The translations under genes were made by a program, and so were the position numbers. This document shows, piece after piece, positions 57,346 to 64,000 of a DNA stretch of 64,000 nucleotides. Each line of letters begins with the position of its first letter. Positions within the stretch are counted from its first letter, which is position 1. The notes under the pieces are model-generated. The model was not told the DNA's origin, did no database searches, and was given only the letters and a program-made list of their open reading frames with translations. Source of the DNA: Diphasiastrum complanatum. Lineage: Eukaryota > Streptophyta > Lycopodiopsida > Lycopodiales > Lycopodiaceae. The stretch lies in assembly GCA_029204225.1 (NCBI GenBank), contig MU831835.1:1-64000 (forward strand). The letters run 5' to 3'.

Positions 57346-58930
57346 AAGGACTTATGCATACAAACCTTCTGACTGATTGAAGTGTTTCCATAGTGACTCT
57401 CCCACATTTTTGAAATGTGCAGTGGATCCAATAAATGAGTTATTTTGTATGTTTTCCAATATGGGAGTGTATAAAATATGGATAACCTTTTCATACCCTC
57501 TATGGAAGTAGAATTTTTTGTTGCATTGTTCCATTTCGCAAGCCAATCTTTACTCGTTAATCTTTCCGGTGGAGGGCGTGCCTCCAGTTTGTCTCCTAGT
57601 TGACAAAAACAAGTTCTACGAAGACTATGGTCGAATGGAAGATATTAACGATGATCATAATATATGACTTTCCTAAAATGTTTTGCATATCGTGCAGGGA
57701 GATTACTTCTACATATATTACAAGCATGGTATCCAAAAGTAGAAAAACCACTACACTCACCCAATCCAGGATAATCACGCATCGTCCATATCAAAATACC
57801 TTTTAGTTCAAATTCTTGAAATCCGATAGGATGTGAACTGTTGTATACATGAATCCCTTTCAAAAGAATTTGCAACTCCTCGACAATAGGCTCTAGATAG
57901 ACATCCATGTTTTTTATCTTGTAACGACCGGGAATGATGAGAGCAAGTAAAAGATGACCTTTTTTCATTGTCATCCATGGAGGTATGTCGTAATTCACAA
58001 GCATCATTGGCCATGTTGTCCAAGTAGAAGATCGATGGCCATGAGGATTAATACCATCCATGGCCAACCCAAGTCTTAAATGTCTTGGCTCTGTATGAAA
58101 TATCGGCCACTCTTCTTAATGTGTTTTGCGGCCATACTATCACATGGTGTTCTCATGACACCATCAGTGGATCTATTCCAAATATGCCGATCCATCAATT
58201 AAGCCAAGGACCTGCAACGGAACATGTGTTGGATGCGCAATAATATTGGAAAATGGCGCAAAACCTTTGATTCAACTTTGGTTCCTTGCACATCTTGCCG
58301 ATATCGTGGAGATTCACACTTAGGGCAACTTGTTTTTGATTGATGTAAACCCTTGTATAATATCCAATCATTTGGACATGCATGAATGCAATTGTAGTCC
58401 GTTCGAAACATCGACAATATTTTTTTAACATCTTTCCTTGAATTTGGAATTGTATTTCCCTCGGGTAATAGTGAACATAACAACCTATGGCAAATGAGAA
58501 ATAGTGTTACAAACTTTGTCAACTAGTTAGTATTGTATAGAAACAAAAAATATTAAAGTTACATGAATAGTCACCTGAATAATGCATCTTGAACAGTTTG
58601 ATTACTCCATTTGTACGCAACTTGAAGATTTAGGATGAGCAAGCATGTTGATAGTCTAGAAACATTTGCCCCTTCATATAAAGGAGTTATAGCTTCGGTT
58701 CTCATGTCTTCAACATTTTCTTGAGTTGTGAAGTTAGCTTCTTTTCTATAATTGTGTTGTGCATCATTTCTATCGGTTGGAGTGGTCTCATGAGGAGGAT
58801 AGTACGAATGTGTCAAATCTTGCATTATATCATCTTTCGCTTCAAAGGAATGATTGTCTTCTTGGATTGGAATGTCGTTTCGTTGGCTCTCGTCAATCGT
58901 CGATGAAGATACTCCAACGATGCTTGTCAC
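57346..58930 (-). pseudogene. CACTA (En/Spm) tnp2-type transposase, copy B
   Basis: Minus strand. The exon ending 58575 encodes PLYEGANVSRLSTCLLILNL and KWSNQTVQDALF. A 90-bp GT-AG intron (58574-58485, phase 2) is followed by LLCSLLPEGNTIPNSRKDVK, CIHACPNDWILYKGLHQ and SCPKCESPRY. A TAA at 58197 and a one-base loss near 58105 interrupt the gene. Then come LRLGLAMDGINPHGHRSS, IPPWMTMKKGHLLLALIIPG, FELKGILIWTMRDYPGLGE, GYHACNICRSNLP, YYDHRRYLPFDHSLRR-like sequence and MKRLSIFYTLPYWKTYKI. The order fits Transposase_21, which cuts and moves CACTA elements. The gene is cut at 57345 by an LTR, so the C-terminal third is missing. Confidence 0.88.
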
Positions 58931-59157
58931 ATTTTTTGAATGATTTTCCTATGTCGTTTCAAAAATGCAACGAGTCCAGGCCCTCCAAAATTGTCTTCGT
59001 CTCCGTAATGCTATAAACATTGAAAACATAATGCAATATATAATACATGTTAATACATGAAAAATTATACCATTGAATTACACCATCTAATTACAACAAA
59101 AATTACACTATTTAATCACAAAAAGACATTGCATAGCCAGAAACTTACACCATTTAT

Positions 59158-59694
59158 TTACAAAATATAGTTCATTACATTTTGTATGATAGATGGCAAT
59201 GGACGATTATAGTCATTGTTAATGAATAATTCATCTCCAGCTTGCAATGATTTACAAGCACAAACCATCACATAAGTACCTTTAACAAATCTAGTAAAAC
59301 AATCTTCCATGCCATTGTTACGCTCTTCAAAAATACAATTTGTTAAACTAGGAAAACCATAAGAACTATTAATATATCCTACTATACTTCCAAATTTGAA
59401 TGGCCTTCCATCAATGTATGTATACTTTTCACGTCCCACCAACTCACCTTGCTCTTTTCTTTCTCTTGTGGAACATGCAGTTGAATGTAAACCATATATT
59501 TGCATCCTCCAATAATGTCTGCATAAAGCATGCCAATCACCCCAATTGTACTCAGGGCCTCCATACACCATGAGTGTGAGTCCACAATTCTTGCATGCCA
59601 ACTGGTAATATAGGCACATCCACATGAATCGTCTGTGGTTGTAGTTTGTTGGATGTAACATCAAGCACAATATTATGATCAGAATCACGTTCAC
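59158..59694 (-). pseudogene. SET-like ORF upstream of tnp2, copy B
   Basis: Minus-strand frame of 178 codons ending TAA at 59158. Its C-terminal half reads GREKYTYIDGRPFKFGSIVG, YINSSYGFPSLTNCIFEE, TYVMVCACKSLQAGDELF and INNDYNRP. This resembles the SET lysine methyltransferase fold: the (F/Y)IN(H/S)S...NC block, then A-x-x-x-I/L-x-A-G-D-E-L-x-x-x-Y-D-Y. Here the next-to-last Tyr is Asn (copy A keeps YDY), and the conserved His of NHS is Ser, so activity is doubtful. The N-terminal 60 residues look out of frame; an alternative frame (LDVTSNKLQPQTIHVDVPI) fits better up to about 59580. A stretch of 150-220 bp separates it from the tnp2 exons. Confidence 0.55.
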
Positions 59695-59800
59695 TTAAAT
59701 GCAAAAACAAACAATAATCTTTTTTCAATCAGATAAATTACATAAAACTTGCAAAACAAGAATGTTTGTAGCAAACTAGTGAATTGAGCAAACTACATAC

Positions 59801-59990
59801 CATGACATGATCTTCAATCCCTTGAGCATTTCTAGGGTTTGAAGGACCCGCAAGCACTATATCAGGATTTGGTGGAGGCCTCCACATGTGATCATTGACT
59901 GTGTGTCTTTTGCGATATATATTTAAATCCTTTGAAATTGGCACAATTACAATGGATCTTCTTCCAAGCTTTATCAGTTTTTCAAGATGT
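59801..59990 (-). pseudogene. Cys-motif exon upstream of the SET-like ORF, copy B
   Basis: The minus-strand exon encodes, across a one-base shift, IHCNCANFKGFKY and YRKRHTVNDHMW, matching YCDCKQYKGLK and RRIVAQHLW of the gene at 16697-17230. It continues PPPNPDIVLAGPSNPRNAQ and ends with donor GTCATG|GTATGT at 59801. The likely acceptor lies near 59697. The left boundary with gypsy gag sequence is uncertain because CNCANF could also be read as part of that gag. Confidence 0.5.
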
Positions 59991-60840
59991 TTCCTTGGAA
60001 GGCTTGGACTTTGTTTTGGTCTTTTTCTCCTTCCTGTGGTTCTTATTATCTTCAAAAGAATTTAAACTTTCTGTGTCGAAATCAGCACTAGAACTTGATG
60101 ACTCCGAACTATCAATCGAAGGCTCTTCCGAGCTTGAATCATCAAATAAAATTTATGACTTCTTCTTTGTCTTGGAACCACACTTCCGAGAAATCTTTGA
60201 TGTTTTCATAATTCTCTACTGTTGCAATAACTTTGTCCAAAGTATTCATGGGTCCTTGTTGGCAGTGACTGTCAATCGTACTTGGCATCCCTACTAGGTA
60301 CCATTCAATCTGCATCGCAATAGGATAAACACCCACTAGTTTTCCAATTAAGTTTTTTACCTTTCGGGTGTACCTTCTCAGTGACTCGTTTTCTTTCTTT
60401 TGGACAGAATTGAGTCATGCAAGCACTCGGGTAGAGTAGCTAATCTCACGAAATTGATTGAGAAAGGCTTCTCTCAACAACTCCCCAGTGTTAACGGTTG
60501 CACAATCCATTTGGATATACCAAATGCGAGTTTGTTTCCACAACAGACCAGAAAATATACGTAATTTGTCTACATTCATTCCCTCACTATTGGAAATGGC
60601 AATGGATTCAAACTGGGAGATGTAACTATCAACGTAATATGAAGAAGTTCCCTTGAAGTAATCATACTTAATTTTTGAATTGGATCTGAATTGGTTCTGA
60701 GGTAGATCCATTTCTGGTTCAGGATTGAGATCGGATTCAAGATCAGGCTCAGGATCTGAATTTGGATTTGGATCCGCATCTAATTCAGGCTTTGGTTCAA
60801 GTTCAGGATTTGGATCAGGATTACCAACAGTCTCAGGAAA
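59991..60840 (-). pseudogene. Gypsy gag (element 4)
   Basis: Minus-strand gag starting with an acidic Pro repeat (NPDPNPELEPKPELDADPNP), then the capsid KIKYDYFKGTSSYYVDSYISQF, KQTRIWYIQM and LREAFLNQFREISYSTR. A stop at 60415 is followed by LNSVQKKENESLRRYTRKVK and GMPSTIDSHCQQGPMNTLDK. A Ser/Glu-rich linker and a Lys run end in CACTA copy B. Capsid sequence is clearly related to element 3 (KIRYDFFKGSSSEDVDSYLSQF). The upstream side runs directly into the L3 repeat without a primer site. Confidence 0.82.
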
Positions 60841-60844
60841 TATT

Positions 60845-61617
60845 TCAAATAAACAAAAGTAAAAGATATTGATGCTGACTAATCTCATATCGAACATGTT
60901 GCATTTCTAATTAGTATATCTGACTTATCGGCCAACCCGATCTATCTATCTTTGCTGCTAATAAAGTTTGTTAGACAAGCAAGGTCTATTGCATCAAATA
61001 AACCAAGGTAGAAAGATATGCAAATGTCTCAGTACAATCCAAATGTAGTCCAACAATCTGTCCTGAACAACAAAGAGTGCTTATTTATAAAAACAACTGA
61101 CTACTAAGTTGAATTGCATGAGTATCCATATGCAAATTTCAGAGTATCGATTCACAACAACACAGAGCAAGCTTTAGGATGTGTAAGTTTGAATATACAT
61201 CAGTATAATGTAACAGTGATTTCGAAAGTTAACATCACAATTAAGCTCCAAGATTGTTCTCATACGACAATATCAAGGCTAAGGAAGTGTTTGACCAGAG
61301 TTTCAATCACAAGCACATCCGACAAGATGAGGCTTACCAACTGTCAAAAATAGAAGTACTCGGCAGACAGAAGGCTTATGAAAGCAAAGAGAAGAGACAA
61401 CTTGAAGACTCAAACTCTCTCTCTGTGATCTCTTAAAAAACTCGGTAATTGTATTGAAGCATAAGTGGAGTACATATAGGGAATGAGCGCAAAAGTACGC
61501 GGCTCTCTAGTAACCGATATTTTTGGCATCCTTGTCACGCGGCTTTGCTCCAATGAGAAGCAAGCACATGGAAGGTTGCAACGTTTACTTTGAGGTGCGA
61601 CAGGTAAGTCTTTTGGA
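60845..61617 (-). repeat. L3 LTR copy, partial
   Basis: Matches 41440-42217 over about 770 bp, with a 60-bp deletion near 61245 and a 60-bp insertion near 61500 (CGCGGCTCTCTAGTAACCG) relative to it. Its promoter-distal end is missing where gag element 4 begins. Confidence 0.7.
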
Positions 61618-62360
61618 AGACAATGTTGGGAGAGAATCTCTCAATTGAATCCTCATTCTTTCTTCTTTAGCCCTCGATATATGTGATAAAAACTTTAGAG
61701 GGCAATCAAACTCTTCTCCAGCCTTGGCTATTTTGGGCTGCAAAAACACAATAGCAGATATAAAAATTTTATAATCACAAAACATTTTAAAACATAAGCA
61801 TTTGAAACATAACATAAATATTTAAAATTAGATGCTCACCTTATAGTTTTGAAAAGCCAAAAAAAATTCTGATAAAGCTTTGGTTGAGCTAATTATAGGG
61901 TATTTTTGTTGCACTTCAACCCAAGTCGAACAATTCAACCGCTTCATCATGACCTCTTGAATTCGGAGAAACACTTTATGACTGCAAAATATTATCACGA
62001 ATTAAAACAACACCTACAGACATGGGAGCCTTGAAAAATCTGAAATAACAAATAACCTACTTTTTGAATTCAAGGTGCATTTCATCCATGCTGAGCTCTT
62101 TTGCAACAACATGGGACATTAGCAAAACAATGGTGGTTTCATCCTTGATTCCTTGTAGAGATCTCCACCAGTGCTATAAATTGTATAGACCAAATTGACC
62201 AAGAAATAAAGGCTATCTAGTCTTCCATTCTTTTTGTATGAAACATATTTTGAATAGTAGAGCTTATTACTCTAACTGATGAAATATGTGTACATAATAT
62301 CATTACCTGAAGACAAGAAATGAAACTGTAGATCAATGCTAACAGTTTGATGTGCAGGTT
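61618..62360 (-). pseudogene. Unrecognised four-exon gene fragment
   Basis: Minus-strand exons: 62360-62307 (54 nt, acceptor TTTCTAG, donor CTTCAG|GTAATG), 62173-62061 (acceptor TTTATAG, donor AAAAA|GTAGGT, phase 2), 61981-61840 (acceptor TTTTGCAG, donor TATAAG|GTGAGC, phase 0) and from 61737 (acceptor TTTTTGCAG). All are open in the joined frame, and phases agree at each junction. The joined product is helical: HIKLLALIYSFISCLQ, WWRSLQGIKDETTIVLLMSH, VAKELSMDEMHLEFK, VFLRIQEVMMKRLNC, KALSEFFLAFQNYK and PKIAKAGEEFDCPLKFLSH. The last exon runs into the L3 LTR at about 61618, so the 3' end is lost. Family unknown; no known domain is visible. Confidence 0.5.
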
Positions 62361-62910
62361 CTAGAAATAGATTCTAATGATGAATCATTTTATGGTATGA
62401 CTCCTAACCTTTTCTTAAGGGTATGTGCAGGTAGTAAGAAGAGTACTTGAAGAATAAACTAAAGAAACTTCTTAAAGCTTAAAGATGGTACCTGAAGAAG
62501 GCTTTTTCCAAAAGTCTATTAAGAAGGCTCAATCGAGTCTATAAAGAAGACTCAATCGAGTCTATAAAGATTTGGAGAAGAAACCAAAGGACTGATCACC
62601 CTTTGTGTCACACTCCACTATGATTGGGGATGGGCAACCCCTAGAAAAAAGGGCCTAGGAATTGATGAAAATTATGCAAGATAAGATGGACATACACAAA
62701 GCCTTTCCCATGTCATGAAAAACATTTGGGGTGAATCGCATTGTTGTAAACCAAGAAAAATACAACTTTAAAGTGGCTAACAATAAATGTTAGGCTGCCT
62801 ACCTTACATCCTTATCAATATGTAACTTACCTACTTTACCACATGGCTTGTAAGCCATAAGACACCTAGAAAAATGTGCCCTCCTACTCCTCCCCTTTTG
62901 CTTTAAGTAG
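62361..62910. other. No gene seen; small tandem duplication
   Basis: A 24-bp unit CTCAATCGAGTCTATAAAGA is repeated at 62529 and 62553. Otherwise there is no supported feature, although 5' exons of the minus-strand gene could lie here. Confidence 0.45.
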
Positions 62911-63024
62911 TTGATAAACACCCTCTCACACCTATACACCTCACCATCTCACTTTACTTCTCCTAGAGTCTTCCTTACACCTCTCACACTTATTTTGGAC
63001 ACCTCAGCCACTCCCTCAAGGCTA

Positions 63025-63260
63025 CACATTCCCTATAAAAGGAGTAACTCGCCCCTCTCCCTCATTATTCATCTCCTTTTCATTTTTTGGTTTGCCTCTT
63101 ATTCTTGCTTCTATGTGTGTAGGTGCTTGGAAGGAAGCTTGGAGCTATGGCATAAGGAGGATCTATCAAGCTTGGATTGGAACCATTTTGGAACCACACA
63201 CAATCACTTTCTCTTACCTCTTTCATCTCTCTCTCTCTCTCTCTTTTCTCTCTCATCTCT
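63025..63260 (+). promoter_or_regulatory. Promoter-like region, possibly inside an LTR
   Basis: TTCCCTATAAAAGGAGTAAC at 63029 has a good TATA box, followed by pyrimidine-rich sequence and a CT tract (63224-63243). No coding frame starts convincingly downstream; the plus-strand frame across it is Ser/Leu-rich low-complexity sequence. Confidence 0.4.
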
Positions 63261-63264
63261 AAAA

Positions 63265-63640
63265 CTTACTCGCCATCCATAGCCTGGATGGCCATGCATG
63301 TCACACCATCCATAACCTGATGGCCATGCATGTCACACCATCCATAGCCTGAAGGCCATGCATGTCACTCCATCCATACCTTGATGGCTTGCATTTCACC
63401 CTAGCCATAGCTTAATGGCCATGCATGTTTGATTTCGAACTTGCATGTCTGATTGGAAGCATGCATGTCTGATTTGGAAACTTGCAAGTCTTATTTGGGA
63501 TCTTGCATGAATGATTTGAAGCTTGCATGTATGATTTTGAAGCTTGCATGTCATACCATCCCTAGCCTAATGACTTTGCATTTGGATTTGAAGCTTGCAT
63601 GTCAGATCTGAAGCTTGCATGTCATATTTGATTCATGCAC
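63265..63640. repeat. Minisatellite, ~33-bp units then ~24-bp units
   Basis: Four to five units of CCATCCATAGCCTGATGGCC followed by ATGCATGTCACA (63274-63430). They give way to shorter degenerate units of the form GATTTGAAGCTTGCATGTC up to about 63640. The shared word GCATGTC links both parts. Confidence 0.8.
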
Positions 63641-64000
63641 GTCATGCCATCTAACGTCGAATGCCTATGCATGCTCCATTCTTGATCATTAAGCTTTTGC
63701 ATGTCATAAGAAACCACTTTTCTTTGCATGAGATTCTTTAAGATCCAAAATTTGTTAACATCTGATTGATGTAATGATTCAAGAATCCATCTTCCCAAAC
63801 CACTGTATATGTATTTGGCCTTGGGCCATTTGATCTTGCATAATTTAAAAGAAAAATCCTTCTTGGGGGTGGGGTCCCCATCTTGAACCCTCAGCAAGTC
63901 TCATGAATGAATGCTTTTGTGATTGAATGATGATTTACTATTAATCTTTGAGTTCTTTTTGAAATATTCGACAGTGTTTTGTTGATTTGTTTCTTTTTAA
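63641..64000. other. No gene seen
   Basis: Runs on from the minisatellite. A stretch at 63860-63920 resembles the reverse complement of 38400-38460, so both are probably parts of one repeat family. Confidence 0.4.

Noticed and set aside
62911-63282. 123-codon plus-strand frame
   Set aside because: Ser/Leu/Pro-rich translation across a TATA-containing, pyrimidine-rich region and a CT tract; it looks like promoter or leader DNA.

Overview
This window is plant nuclear DNA dominated by retrotransposons. The evidence is Ty1/copia and Ty3/gypsy elements with tRNA-iMet- and tRNA-Asp-type primer sites, CACTA-type tnp2 transposase genes, short GT-AG introns, and the absence of operons, ribosome-binding sites or plastid genes. 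Three genes are unusual for a flowering plant: a fungal-like HNH endonuclease ORF, a prokaryotic-type N4/N6 DNA methyltransferase fragment, and a SET-like ORF beside a tnp2 transposase. From memory, such families are reported from ferns, mosses and lycophytes, so I favour a seedless plant with a large genome. This is inference and the species is not identified.

Layout. 1-1640: decayed copia RT/RNase H and a 3' region full of TTCGCGAA palindromes. 2050-2584: exons of an unknown gene. 2765-3166: truncated LTR. 3609-7850: gypsy element (LTR, tRNA-Asp-like primer site, broken pol) with a MITE-like insert at 6742-7100. 8547-10290: a second gypsy pol on the minus strand. 10670-11842: intact 390-codon HNH ORF, followed at once by a minus-strand LTR remnant (11850-12875). 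14033-14501: LTR and primer site of another element. 15306-17230: divergent pair of transposon-related genes around GT/GA microsatellites. 17225-18990: second copy of the first copia. 19085-19763: copia gag/protease. 19985-20516: possible transposase tail. 21312-22619: three-exon coiled-coil gene (310 aa), the best host-gene candidate. 24460-25622: tandem array of about 365-bp units. 25756-30872: gypsy element with both LTRs. 30880-32663: copia integrase scrap joined to CACTA copy A. 33121-34455: unknown pseudogene. 35960-36823: chromodomain integrase tail plus 3' LTR. 37396-38207: unknown pseudogene.

40627-41252: methyltransferase fragment cut by an LTR (41255-42217). 42476-42871: a conserved ORF found just before gypsy 3' LTRs. 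42890-44335: gypsy integrase. 44777-54974: two copies of one copia family in head-to-head orientation, forming an inverted repeat with arms of over 3 kb. 56155-60840: a nest in which an LTR lies in CACTA copy B, which lies in a gypsy gag gene. 61620-62360: a four-exon unknown gene fragment. 63265-63640: minisatellite.

Most coding sequence here is transposon-derived and broken. Only the HNH ORF and the 310-aa coiled-coil gene look intact. Recurrent pieces (an N-terminal Cys exon, a SET-like ORF and tnp2; orfX plus LTR) suggest that some transposon families here carry extra genes. All annotation comes from reading motifs by eye; no database search was made.
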